Origin: CAVRUD01 sp963849635
GTDB lineage: Bacteria; Chloroflexota; Chloroflexia; Thermomicrobiales; UBA6265
Length of the DNA: 64,000 bases
Direction: 5' to 3'
NCBI GenBank assembly: GCA_963849635.1
Contig: CAWKIA010000021.1
Location: forward strand, 1 to 64,000
In this document: one piece after another, positions 1 to 9,213 of the stretch
Numbering within the stretch: position 1 is the first letter of the stretch
How the letters are laid out: each line of letters opens with the position of its first letter
Made by a program: the position numbers and the translations under genes
The notes under the pieces: generated by a model
Seen by the model: the letters and a program-made list of their open reading frames with translations, nothing else
What the model was told of the DNA's origin: nothing
Database searches by the model: none

Positions 1-6
1 ACGGGG

Positions 7-126
7 AAACAGCCCTCACCCCCAGCCCCCTCTCCCGTGCGGGGAGAGGGGGAGCCTTCCCCGGGCGTAGCGCGGGTTTTCGTACCCCCTCCCTCGTCAA
101 GGGAGAGGGGTAGCACGCAGGCCGGG
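7..126. repeat. C-rich intergenic inverted repeat
   Basis: The segment begins GCCCTCACCCCC and ends with the near-complement GGGGTGAGGGC. Between them are two smaller hairpins built from CCCTCTCCC/GGGAGAGGG and CCCTCC/GGGAGAGGGG. Related C-rich hairpins occur near 32.2, 59.8 and 63.0 kb, mostly just after gene ends. It lies downstream of metY and may act as its transcription end, but no T-run is visible. Confidence 0.55.
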
Positions 127-142
127 GTGAGGGCCGTCGTCT

Positions 143-1447
143 CTACGCCTTTGCCAGGGCCTGCTCCAGGTCGGCGATGAGGTCGCCGACGGTTTCGAGG
201 CCGACGGAGAGGCGGACGTAGTCCGGAGTGACGCCCGTGGCATTGCTGGGCGTTCTCGTCGAGCTGGGAGTGGGTTGTGGAAGCCGGGTGGATGATCAGG
301 GACTTGGCGTCTCCCAGGTTAGCCAGATGGGAGAAGATCTTCACGTTATCGATCAGGGTCCGGCCTGAGTCCAGGCCACCCTTGATACCGAAGCCCAGGA
401 TCGCGCCGAAGAGACCGTCCCGCCAGTACTTCGTCGCCGTCGCGTAGGCCGGGTGGGCGGGGAGACCGGGGTAGTTGACCCAGGTCACCTTTGGGTGCTC
501 GGTGAGGAAGCGGGCGACCTGGTGCGCGTTTTGCGAATGGCGTTCCATGCGGAGCGGCAGCGTCTCCACGCCTAGCAGGACCAGGAAGGAGTTGAATGGC
601 GAGATCGCGGCGCCGATGTCGCGCAGGCCTTGAACCCGGAGCTTGAGGATGAACGCCATCGAGCGCAACGGCTCCGGCAGGTTGGCGAAGACGAGGCCGT
701 GGTAGCTCTCGTCCGGCTCGGTGAAGCCGGGGAAGCGGCCGGAGGCGGCCCAGTCGAACTTGCCAGCGTCGACGACGACGCCGCCGATCGAGTTGCCATG
801 GCCACCGATGAACTTCGTCAGGGAGTGGATCACGATGTCGGCGCCGTGGTCGATCGGGCGGACCAGATACGGCGTCGGGATGGTGTTGTCGAGGATCAGG
901 GGGACGCCGGCGGCGTGGGCGGCGTCGGCGACCGCTTCGATGTCGAGGGTGAGCAGGTCGGGGTTGCCGACCGTCTCGGAGTAGACGGCCTTCGTCTTGT
1001 CGTGATCGCCTCGGCGACCGCGGCCGCGTTCGGCTCGACGAACTTGACCGAGATGCCCAGCTTAGGCAGGGTATGGGCGAAGAGGTTGTAGGTGCCGCCG
1101 TAGAGGCTCGTCGTGGAGACGATCTCGTCGCCCGCGCCGGCGATGTTGAGGATCGACAGGGTCTCGGCCGCCTGGCCGGAGGCAAAGGCGAGGGCGCCGA
1201 TACCACCTTCGAGGGCGGCGATCCGCTGCTCCAGGACATCGGTGGTCGGGTTCATGATCCGGGTGTAGATGTTGCCGAACTGCTCCAGCGCGAACAGGCT
1301 GCGAGCGTGCTCGGAGTCATTGAAGACGTATGACGTCGTTTGATAGATCGGGACAGCGCGTGCACCGGTTGTGGGATCTGGCGTCTGGCCGGCATGGAGC
1401 GCCTGGGTCTCAAATCCCAGAGGGGCTGACTGGTCGGTATCGCTCAC
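143..1447 (-). CDS. metY: O-acetylhomoserine aminocarboxypropyltransferase (sulfhydrylase), with two compensating indels
   Basis: PLP enzyme of the Cys/Met metabolism family that makes homocysteine from O-acetylhomoserine and sulfide. The N-terminal frame reads ETQALHAGQTPDPTTGARAV and IYTRIMNPTTDVLEQRIAALE, typical of the family. The PLP lysine lies in HSLTKFIGGHGNSIGG and the C-terminal landmark HPASTTHSQL is present. Reading requires two one-base corrections: a missing base near 1002 (ITDKTKAVYSETVGNP follows) and an extra base near 252. The two cancel, so start and stop share a frame and the total is 434 codons, the usual family length. This favours sequence errors over decay. It lies 111 bases after metX and is probably co-transcribed with it from the SAM-riboswitch promoter. 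Confidence 0.9.
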
Positions 1448-1558
1448 GAGTGTCCTCCTAACGGTTCGGACTAGAGGTATCGACCGGGGACGACATGGCC
1501 CCGGCAGGACGGTCGCGCTTCGTATGAAGAGCCTATGTGGGATGGGATCGAGTTGGAC

Positions 1559-2778
1559 TTACGCGATCATCCGGTCGAGGAAGCGACCGATGATCGGCGT
1601 CATCATGTCCCACTCCTTGAGGAAGGCGTCGTGGCCGTGTGGAGAATCGAGTTCCGCGTATGTCACGTCCTTCCCAAGGGAGGCCAGCCGGTCCGCGAAA
1701 TTGCGGATCGCGTCCGGTGGAAAAAGCCAGTCGGAGCGGACGCCGATGAGCAGGACCGGGACGGTAATCTGGCTGAGCCAGTGGGTTTCGCCGCCGTCGC
1801 GACCGACGTCGTAGAGGTCCATGGCCTTGGTCAGGTAGAGGTACGAGTTGGCGTCGAAGCGGCGGACCAGCGCCTGACCGTGGTAGTGCAGGTACCCTCG
1901 ACATCAAAGGTGGTGCCGAAGGCCGGGTAGATGCTGGGCCGGGTGGCGGGGTTGCGCCCGAAGCGCATGTCCATGCTCTCGCGGCTGTGGTAGGCGACCA
2001 TCGCCGCCATCCTGGCTATCGCGAGTCCCTGGGTCGGGGAGGTGCCTTCGCTCTGGTATTCGCCACCGCGCCATTCGGGATCGGCCATGATTGCCCGGCG
2101 GCCGACCTCGCTGTGGATCGCGATGCCCTGCGCCCCCAGGGCGCCGGTGGAGGCCAGGGGGGCGACGGCGGAGACGAGATCCGGATGGCGAGTGGCCCAT
2201 TCGATCGCCTGGAAACCGCCGATCGAGCCACCGATGGCGAGCAGCTTGGTGATGCCGAGGCGTTCGACCAGGCGCCGCTGGGACGCAACGATGTCGCCGA
2301 TCGTGATCAGGGGAAAGCGCATCGCGTAGGGGCGGCCGGTGAGCGGATCGAGGGAGGATGGTCCGGTGCTGCCCTGGCAGCCGCCGAGGACATTGGCGCA
2401 GACGACAAAGGCCCGGTCGGTATCCAGGGCGAGACCGGAACCGATGAGCGGCTCCCACCAGCCGCCTTCGCCACCGGCCCGGCTATCGCCGGTCAGGGCG
2501 TGGAGGACGAGGACCGCGTTGTCCCCGGCGGCATTGAGCTCGCCCCAGGTGCGGTAGGCGAGGGTGATGTTCTGCAGGTGGCCGCCCCACTCCAGGTCGA
2601 TCGGACCCAGTTCGGCGTAGCGCAACTCGCCGTCCGCTTCAGGATGGCGCGGCTGGGCGGGGGCGTTCGGCGCGGTCGGACTGACCGGCGCCACGATGTG
2701 CAAACGCCCGCGCCGCTCGGTGTCATGGCCGGCGTCGGACGGGTTCACCCGCGGGTCGGCGGGTGTCGGATGCTCCAC
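1559..2778 (-). CDS. metX: homoserine O-acetyltransferase (one frameshift)
   Basis: Alpha/beta-hydrolase-fold acyltransferase that activates homoserine for direct sulfhydrylation by the downstream metY product. The oxyanion region is NAVLVLHALTGDS, the nucleophile Ser lies in GGSIGGFQAIEW, the Asp in IGVRSDWLFPP, and the His in DSPHGHDAF. The frame breaks near 1895: FDVEG must continue as YLHYHGQALVRRFDANSYLY, which needs one more G in the run before TACCTG, so a homopolymer undercall is likely. I chose the GTG at 2778 because GGAGG lies seven bases upstream. An earlier in-frame ATG at 2913 falls in the terminator T-run of the leader and is not credible. It is the first gene after the SAM-I riboswitch. 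Confidence 0.92.
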
Positions 2779-2905
2779 GTTCAATCCTCCGCTCGCCGTC
2801 CGCACCGGAGCGTAGCCGAAGCCAGGGACGCGGCCGTGAGGCTCGTCCCGAAGCAACCGGCTGGTGCTCCGTATGCTGCGGACGGCGAGAGCGCGGCGGT
2901 TAACC

Positions 2906-2936
2906 AAAAACATCCCCTGCGGACGAGCAGGGGATG
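2906..2936 (-). terminator. riboswitch-controlled intrinsic terminator
   Basis: On the minus strand, CATCCCCTGC and GCAGGGGATG form a perfect 10-bp stem with a 6-base loop, followed directly by TTTTT. It sits between the SAM-I aptamer and the metX start, where the expression platform of an S-box leader belongs. Confidence 0.85.
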
Positions 2937-2955
2937 CGGCAGTTAACGCCGTTCC

Positions 2956-3053
2956 CTTATCTCGCAGATCACTCTGCCGGAATTGGCACCTTGCGCGTGG
3001 CGCGCAGGCTGCCGGGCTTCACAGGGCCGTCTCCCTCCACCTCTCGTGATAAG
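2956..3053 (-). promoter_or_regulatory. SAM-I riboswitch (S-box leader) of metXY
   Basis: The minus strand carries the S-box landmarks in order: P1 5' half CTTATC, the GAGAGGTGGAGGGA segment, a GGCCC...GAAGCCCGGCAGCC segment, a variable hairpin around GCGCGCCACGCGC, the AAGGTGCCAATTCC block, and the P1 3' half GATAAG. It is followed by a terminator and then metX. SAM-I aptamers bind S-adenosylmethionine and turn off methionine genes by termination. The aptamer call is direct pattern recognition; the pseudoknot was not computed. Confidence 0.93.
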
Positions 3054-3275
3054 GCAGCACTCTTCAATTGTTGACCTCAATCTACAGACAGCCCGAATGG
3101 GTGTCAAGCGGTCCCGATTGCCAATTTCGGCCGACTCGCTCCGCTGGAAAGGTTGGTATTACGGCAGTTAAGCAGGTGGAACCGGACTCGCGACGTGCCA
3201 CCGAGCGTGGCCCCGCGCGATCCGACCGAGGTACCGGACGCGACGTGGCCCCGGCGGATATCCGCCAAGAGAGGA

Positions 3276-5705
3276 CTACACCAGGCCGTGGCGGAACGCG
3301 TAGGCCGTCACGGCGGAGCGGGAATCGAGCCCCAACTTGGTCATGATCCCGGTGACGTGGCCCTTCACCGTCGGGATACTGACGAACATCGCCTCGCTGA
3401 TGGCCCGGTTGGAGTGGCCGGCCGCGACGAGCCGCAGCACCTCTAACTCACGCGGTGTCAGCCCCTTCGCCGCACTCTCGGCCGTCTGCGGAGCGGGCGC
3501 GGGGTTCGGGCTGGAACTCCGATCCTGAAACGCCTGGACGAACGCCAGTGCATCCGTCACGGCGTCTTGCAGCGCCATCGCGCGACCGACGGCCCAGGCG
3601 TTCGCGAAGGTGCTGGGCGAGAGCGCCTGCCTCGTGACGTCGACCTCGCGGTCGTGTGCCTCCCGATAGGCCGGCCAGATCGGCACACCGTGCGATTCCC
3701 GGAGCGCTGCCGCCGTGCCATAGAGCTGGGCAGCCAGCTCGGAATGGTCCGTCATCCCGGCGATGTCGGCGATGTCCTCGAAGGAGGTTGCGGCGTCGGT
3801 AAGGTTGCGATGCTCCCAGCGCAGGCTAAGCGCCTCGCCCGCAAGCCGGACGGCACGAGGATAGTCCCGCTGCCTGTAGGCCAGATGGCCGAGTTGGTGC
3901 ACCGCTCGGGCGAGGCCGCCGGTGTCCTCCAACTCCCGATAGATCTGGAGCGCCTCTTCGCACCGCGCAACCGCGCAGGCCTGATGAGCAGGATCTCCGG
4001 GCCGATCAACCGTGCCGAGATCACCCAGCTTCCCGAGTTGAACCAGTGTGTAGGCGACATTAGGGAGGTCGTCGAGCGCCCGGTAGCGCCTCAGCGCGTC
4101 CTCGTACCGATTGCGGGCCGAGGCCTCGTCGCCAACGCCGCGGGCAATGTTGCCCAATAGACAGACGGCGTCCGCGAGGCTCTGGACACCGCCCGTCATT
4201 TCGGCGTGGGCGACGCTCTCCCCGGCCAAGGCGGTCGCGGATGGGTAATCACACAGGGAGGTTGCCAGACGCGCTGCCAGAACGGTGGCGCGGGTACGGG
4301 CCGGCGTCGGATCGCCACCGCTCAGCTCGATCGCGCGGGTCACCCACCGGAATCCCTCGCGCTCGTTGCTCAAGGCCGACCAGAATGGCTCCAGGGCGGT
4401 GCTCAGATGCAGCATCGCTTCGGCGTCCCCGTTGGCATCGAGCGTTGCGAAGGCAGCGCGGAGGTTGTCCAGATCCCACCCGAGCCGGATCCCCCATGGG
4501 CCAGGAGCAACCGCGGAGAAGGACGCGGCGGCTTGCTCCGCCAGTGCGATGCACCACTCGGCATGCCTCCGCCGGATCGCATCGGCCTCGCCACTTGCCT
4601 CCAGGCGTTCAAGGGCGAAATCACGGACCGTCTCCAGCATGGAGCAGCGACGCTCGCCGTCGACCTCGTCGTCCGGGCGCAGGAGGCTCTTGTCCACGAG
4701 CGCGCCAACGAGATGGAGGACGGGGGGAGACGACGCGTCTTCCTCGGCGCCCACCGCCTCGGCGCCCGCGAGCGGGAAGCCGCCGGAAAACACCGCCAAA
4801 CGGCGGAACAACACCTGCTCCTCGGGCGTGAGCAGGTCATGGCTCCAGGCGATGGCGGCCCGCATTGTCTGCTGACGGGCGGGACGGCCCGGTCCGCCGC
4901 CGCCTAGGAGACCCAGCCGGCCGGACATCCGGTTGAGCATCGCCCGGGGGGAGAGGACCTTGCTTTGAGCCGCCGCTAGCTCTATCGCCAGGGGAAGGCC
5001 ATCTAGCTTGGCGCAAAGCGCAGCGACGGGGGCGGCATTATCGTCGGTAAGGACAATCCTGGGATCCACCGCTCGGGCGCGGTACATGAAAAGTGCAACC
5101 GCGGGGTTCCGCGCCAGCTCTTCCAGTGGCGGCAGCCGGTGCGGGTCGGGAAGGGGGAGCGGTGGAACCGAATACTCCTGCTCTCCTTCGACCCGTAACG
5201 CGATCCGGCTAGTAACTAGGATATTGAGCGACGGGCAGGCGGCGAGGAGGTCCTGCAAGAGCGACCCGGCCGCCACGACCTGCTCGAAATTGTCCAGCAC
5301 GAGCAGGAGTCGCGGACCGCGGAGATACGTTGCAAGCCGAGCCAGAGGAGCACGCTCGTCGGCTTCGCTGAGACCGAGCGCCAGGGTGATCGCCGATGCC
5401 ACCTGCTCGGGGTCAACGACCTGCGCCAGCGGGACAAACCAGACGCCGTCGGGATACTCCGGTTCGAGCACTGTCGCAAGTCGGAGCGCCAACCGTGTTT
5501 TACCGACCCCACCAGCTCCGGTCAGCGTGAGGAGCCGGATCTCCGGGAGCCGGAGCAGGGATGCAGCGTCGGCCGTCTCGACCGACCGGCCGATTAGCGG
5601 GGTCAGTGGGATGGGCAAGGGCGGCGGCTGCCGATCGAGATCGACGAGCGATGGCCGCGAAACTGGCAGAGGGTAAGGTTCGTTTCGCGGCCACAAGGTC
5701 CCCAT
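3276..5705 (-). CDS. ATPase-LuxR family transcriptional regulator (copy 1)
   Basis: 809-residue regulator with an N-terminal AAA/NB-ARC-type ATPase and a C-terminal LuxR helix-turn-helix. The P-loop GAGGVGKT is at residues 63-70, the Walker B-like LLLVLDNFEQ near 135, and a sensor-type LVTSR follows. A TPR-like alpha-helical middle contains AWSHDLLTPEEQVLFRRLAVF. The LuxR domain fills about residues 750-809 (LTPRELEVLRLVAAGHSNR). AGGTGGG lies just upstream of the ATG. The ligand is unknown. It is divergent from the exported DUF4097-like gene at 6084, across a 378-base gap, which is a candidate target. Two paralogues occur at 9214-11595 and 37865-40243. Confidence 0.88.
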   Translation of the reverse strand: MGTLWPRNEPYPLPVSRPSLVDLDRQPPPLPIPLTPLIGRSVETADAASLLRLPEIRLLTLTGAGGVGKTRLALRLATVLEPEYPDGVWFVPLAQVVDPEQVASAITLALGLSEADERAPLARLATYLRGPRLLLVLDNFEQVVAAGSLLQDLLAACPSLNILVTSRIALRVEGEQEYSVPPLPLPDPHRLPPLEELARNPAVALFMYRARAVDPRIVLTDDNAAPVAALCAKLDGLPLAIELAAAQSKVLSPRAMLNRMSGRLGLLGGGGPGRPARQQTMRAAIAWSHDLLTPEEQVLFRRLAVFSGGFPLAGAEAVGAEEDASSPPVLHLVGALVDKSLLRPDDEVDGERRCSMLETVRDFALERLEASGEADAIRRRHAEWCIALAEQAAASFSAVAPGPWGIRLGWDLDNLRAAFATLDANGDAEAMLHLSTALEPFWSALSNEREGFRWVTRAIELSGGDPTPARTRATVLAARLATSLCDYPSATALAGESVAHAEMTGGVQSLADAVCLLGNIARGVGDEASARNRYEDALRRYRALDDLPNVAYTLVQLGKLGDLGTVDRPGDPAHQACAVARCEEALQIYRELEDTGGLARAVHQLGHLAYRQRDYPRAVRLAGEALSLRWEHRNLTDAATSFEDIADIAGMTDHSELAAQLYGTAAALRESHGVPIWPAYREAHDREVDVTRQALSPSTFANAWAVGRAMALQDAVTDALAFVQAFQDRSSSPNPAPAPQTAESAAKGLTPRELEVLRLVAAGHSNRAISEAMFVSIPTVKGHVTGIMTKLGLDSRSAVTAYAFRHGLV

Positions 5706-6083
5706 CGTCCCACCTAAGACGAGCCGTTCTGAGTATCTGCAGAGGACTCGATTCTATTGGAATTCTTCGTCCGCGCCTAGAAGTAATACCCCAAATGTAT
5801 AGCCGGACGGATGCCCCATTGGTCCTAGACAAGCGGCGATAGACAGGAAGATCGTACGCCTCCAGGTCCCATAGGTGGCGATGCCCCTGATGATGTAGCG
5901 CCGGTCGGAGCAGAGAACGCCTGTTGGGCCACCGTGCCGGCGGCTTCTGCCATCGAGACGACACACTTTCGCGATCCACCGGAAACACCGGAGCCACAGC
6001 CGATCCCTACCATCGTTCAAGAGCAACACCGATGGTTGCCGGAACGCTTTACCGCATTCAAAGACCAGATCGAAAGGACACAC
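5706..6083. other. divergent intergenic region
   Basis: 378 bases between the start of the first ATPase-LuxR regulator and the start of the exported DUF4097-like gene. It must hold both promoters. It is less GC-rich near 5750-5800, but I could not fix a clear operator or core promoter. Confidence 0.5.
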
Positions 6084-6864
6084 ATGACTTTGCACAACGC
6101 CACGATGGGACACGGCCGGAAGGCCGGGCTGATCGGCCTGGGACTCCTGGCGCTATCGATCCCGGCCTTCACCGGCTTTACCGACTCCGCCAGGGCCGCG
6201 ACATCGGAGCAGCAGACCGTCCCGCGGGACGCGGCGACCTCGGTGAATGCCGAGCTCGATATGGACTTTGGCGTCCTCAAGATCGACCCGGCGGCGGCCG
6301 GCAGTACCAATCTCTTTCGCGGCGATTTCACCTTCGACGACGATGAGTGGCGCCCGGAGGTGAACTACCAGCTCGACGGGCAGAACGGGGTTCTGGACGT
6401 GCAGCAGCCGGGCGACTTCGGCGATCTGGACTTCAACGACTTCGACGATATCGGGGAGAACGACGGCAATCGCTGGGATGTCCAGCTTGCACCAGACGTT
6501 CCGCTCGATCTAGAGGTCGATCTCGACACCGGTTCGAGCGAGCTCAACCTGGGCGGGCTCGACGTGCGCACGCTCGATGTCGAGACGAACGCGGGCGAGA
6601 TCAAGATCGATCTGACCGGCGGCGGAGTGGGAGCAGAATCTCGACGCGGCGATCGATTCGGAGGCCGGCACTGTGACCTTGATCGTTCCGGCGGACGCCA
6701 GCGTCCGGATCGATGCCGATACGATGCTGGGCGACGTCGACGCGGACGGCTTCGAACGTGACGGCGATGCCTATGTCACCGCCGCCTATGACGAGGCGGC
6801 CCCGACGCTCCGGTTCGACATCAACACCATGGTCGGGGAGATCAACCTGGAGGTGGCGTCGTAG
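6084..6864 (+). CDS. exported DUF4097/LiaF-like beta-helical protein (one frameshift)
   Basis: The N-terminus is a typical Sec signal: a basic GHGRKAG stretch, a hydrophobic LIGLGLLALSIPAFTGF core and an ARA-type cleavage site near residue 38. The mature part is rich in short beta-strand repeats (LDLEVDLDTGSSELNLGG, VRTLDVETNAGEIKIDLTG, VRIDADTMLGDVDADGF, LRFDINTMVGEINLEVAS), the pattern of DUF4097 / LiaF C-terminal 'toast-rack' folds. One base shift near 6625 is needed so that WEQNLDAAIDSEAGTVTLIVP follows the first part. GAAAGGA precedes the chosen ATG. Function is unknown; relatives act in envelope-stress signalling or at the cell surface. It is divergent from the first ATPase-LuxR gene. 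Confidence 0.65.
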
Positions 6865-7098
6865 CGCATGTTGGGAAGACGAGGCGCCGAGTCGATGGCG
6901 AGCGCCAGCGAAGGGCCGCGCCATCCAGGCTTCGCCCAGGGCTAAAGATCCCGGGATATCCAAGATAACTTCCCTGAAGGGGGCTGGGACGTCGGGGCCG
7001 CGTTCGGATCTCTCTGCCTCTGGCTATCATCTTCAACGGTTACTGTTGTAGATCTTCAGAGAAATCTGTCGCATCCCCTGGTAGATCGGCCCGGCGTT

Positions 7099-7131
7099 GG
7101 GCTCAGGTCGTGGACGTGCCGACCTGAGCCC
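7099..7131. terminator. bidirectional hairpin between convergent genes
   Basis: GGGCTCAGGTCG and CGACCTGAGCCC form a perfect 12-bp stem around a 9-base loop in the 301-base gap between the DUF4097-like gene and the calcium-repeat gene, which converge here. No long T-run follows on either side. Confidence 0.6.
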
Positions 7132-7165
7132 ATGCCGACCGGTTCCCGGGGCCGTTGTCGGATCG

Positions 7166-7860
7166 CTACGGGTGGTCGGGCGGGTAGCCGCTCGGCTTGT
7201 CGCTCGCGTCGAGCGGGTCGGTGCCGTAGACGAACACCTCGGCATAATCCGACCACCAATCCCCGTCGGTATCCCACTGGTCCGGGTCGGTCCCGGTCGA
7301 GTTCACCTCGATCCCATCGAGGAGGCCGTCGTGATCGCGGTCGGGGTCGAGGGCGAAGGCGGGTCCTTGGTTCGGCCCCCCTGACGGAGGCACATGATCC
7401 ATTCGTCGCCGTCGAACAGCACGTCCTGGTCGGTGTCGTTGCTGTACGGGTCTGTGCCGCCCCAGGATTCAATCGCGTTCGGGATCGTCGCCGTCGCTAT
7501 CGGGGTTGAGGACGGCCGGATCGAGCGCCAGGCCGTAGGCGTTCTTCCACCTGACCTCGCAGCCGTCCGGACGGCGTCGCGGTCGGTGTTGGCGTTGGTC
7601 GGGCTGGAGCCGAAGGTCAGTTCGTGGGGGTCGGAGAGGCTGTCCTTGTCGGTGTCGTGTGAAGGGACCCGTGCCGAGCTGGCACTCCCGGTAGTTGGAG
7701 AGGCCGTCGCCGTCGAAGTCGCCGGCGAGGACGGAGGCGCAGGGATCTGGGCGGGTCGGGCCGGCGGGTCCCCCGGCGCGGCGCGGGCTGTGCCCATACC
7801 AACGGCGCCCAACAGCAGGAGCGCTGCAACGACCGCTGCGGCAGATGGTCCGATCGACAT
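7166..7860 (-). pseudogene. secreted thrombospondin-type-3 / calcium-binding repeat protein, multiply frameshifted
   Basis: A clear start (GAGGAGG before ATG at 7860) opens a Sec signal (VVAALLLLGAVGMGTARA). After it, fragments of acidic calcium-binding repeats appear in all three frames: DFDGDGLSNYRECQLGT, DTDKDSLSDPHELTFGS, DPAVLNPDSDGDD, SWGGTDPYSNDTDQDVLFDG, DPDRDHDGLLDGIE and WDTDGDWWSDYAEVFVYGTD. Such DxDxDG loops bind Ca2+ in extracellular proteins. At least five indels are needed in about 700 bases, far denser than elsewhere in the window. It may be decayed, or the GACGGCGAC repeats may have been misassembled. It follows the Cys-rich gene and the second ATPase-LuxR on the same strand. 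Confidence 0.7.
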
Positions 7861-7921
7861 CTTTCCTCCTCTCTCCAGGTGGCCAAGCGAGGCCGCTTGC
7901 GGTCCGTGGACTGCGGACTCG

Positions 7922-8968
7922 CTAGCCGCTTTGCGCTCCAGGCGCTCCCGAGTCACGCCGAGAAGGGTGCAGCGGCCCGTGTCCCCGGAGACCAGGACAT
8001 CCCCGCAACACCCCGGCCACGGCCAGGTGGCAGGGCTCGCCGGCGCCAAGCACGCGCAGACGCCGGCGGCGTCGCCGCTCCGCAGCAAGGCACTGTGCGA
8101 TCGCACGCATCGCCGGGAGCGAGGCAGCATGCCGTCGCGTGCGCACCGCCGCCTGGAAATCGGCGGGCGCGCAGCAATCGCCGCATTCCCCGAGTCAAAG
8201 CTTGGAAGAAGGATCCACCCTTGGCCGAGGGCCGTCCCGTCCGGGCAGGGGGACAATCGTCCGCGGTGCAGCAACGGGCAACGCCGTCGCCCGCATCCGG
8301 CGTAGGAATCGGCGCAGCAGTAAGGACGCATGCGGGAAAGGCGCAGCAGGTCCCCCGGTGGTAACGGTGCGGTGCCGCAGCTGACGCAGGTGGGGATCCG
8401 GCGCACGACGTGCCAGGCGGGCAGAGCACTCTCCAAGATCGTGCAGACGCCGGCGCAGCAGACCTGTCGCCGGGGCAGTCGCCCTGTCGTCGCACTGGAC
8501 GGCGCAGCGCCCGTCCGCCGTGCAGCAGTCTGCCCCAGAGCGCAGCAGCCGCCGCCGCATGCAAGTGTCCGAGCAACAGTCGTTCGGTTCGTCAGCACAG
8601 GCGCCTCCCCGCCGGCGACGGCCGGCAGACGTTCTCGAGGGCATCGTAGAGCGCCCATCCGGCGCCATGGCGGCTCCCGGAATCGAGGTGCAGGCGTTGA
8701 GGGCACCCTCCGGGCAGCAGACGTCGCCGCAGACGATGCCACTGGCGCAGGCAGCGCAGCGATTGCGGCCGCGGTGCGGCTGGCAGTAGTGCGAGCAGCA
8801 GGAGGCGTGGTCGGGGCAGGGCCGGTTGTTCCGCAGGCAGGCGGCCGCGGCACGCCCGGGAGCGGCCAGGGCGGCCAGGGCGGCGCCGGCGACCCCCGCG
8901 AGGACATCGCGGCGAGAGACACCGGCCGCGCACCGGCGAACCAGATCGTCGAAGCGGTGACCGTCCAC
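7922..8968 (-). pseudogene. Tat-exported Cys-rich protein, multiply frameshifted
   Basis: A GTG at 8968 with AAAGGAG upstream starts a protein with a twin-arginine-like leader (SRRDVLAGVAGAALAALAAP, then GRAAA). The mature part has spaced Cys motifs: CLRNNRPCPDHASCCSHYC, CAACASGIVCGDVCCPEG, ACADEPNDCCSDTC. Further Cys-rich stretches such as CCAGVC, CVSCGT, ACCLAPGDACDRTVPCCG and CCGDVLVSGDTGRC continue in the other two frames, so several indels interrupt it. The C-terminal end is uncertain and lies somewhere between about 7890 and 7953. Secreted Cys-rich repeats like these are probably disulfide-stabilised; no function is known to me. Confidence 0.6.
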
Positions 8969-9213
8969 GGATGCTCCTTTCGGTGGGCAGCGGACACGGC
9001 GGTCGAGCCGCGGGCTATCCGGCGCGCGCCCCGCGGATGGTCGATGGGCGACCGTCGCCTCACCGCGTCGGTCGTCGGCACCCCAGCCCGAGCGTAAGGC
9101 GAGCGCGATGCGCGCGCGTCCGGGGAAATACGACATCGCGGGCACGGATCGGGATGTCGGGCGTTGCGGCCAGCGCGGGCCGGGTCCCGACGGGTGACCG
9201 TGGTGGGGAGCGG

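Noticed and set aside
1987..2946. Plus-strand open frame of 319 codons opposite metX
   Set aside because: Antisense shadow of metX; no recognisable domain, and the metX motifs on the other strand are unambiguous.
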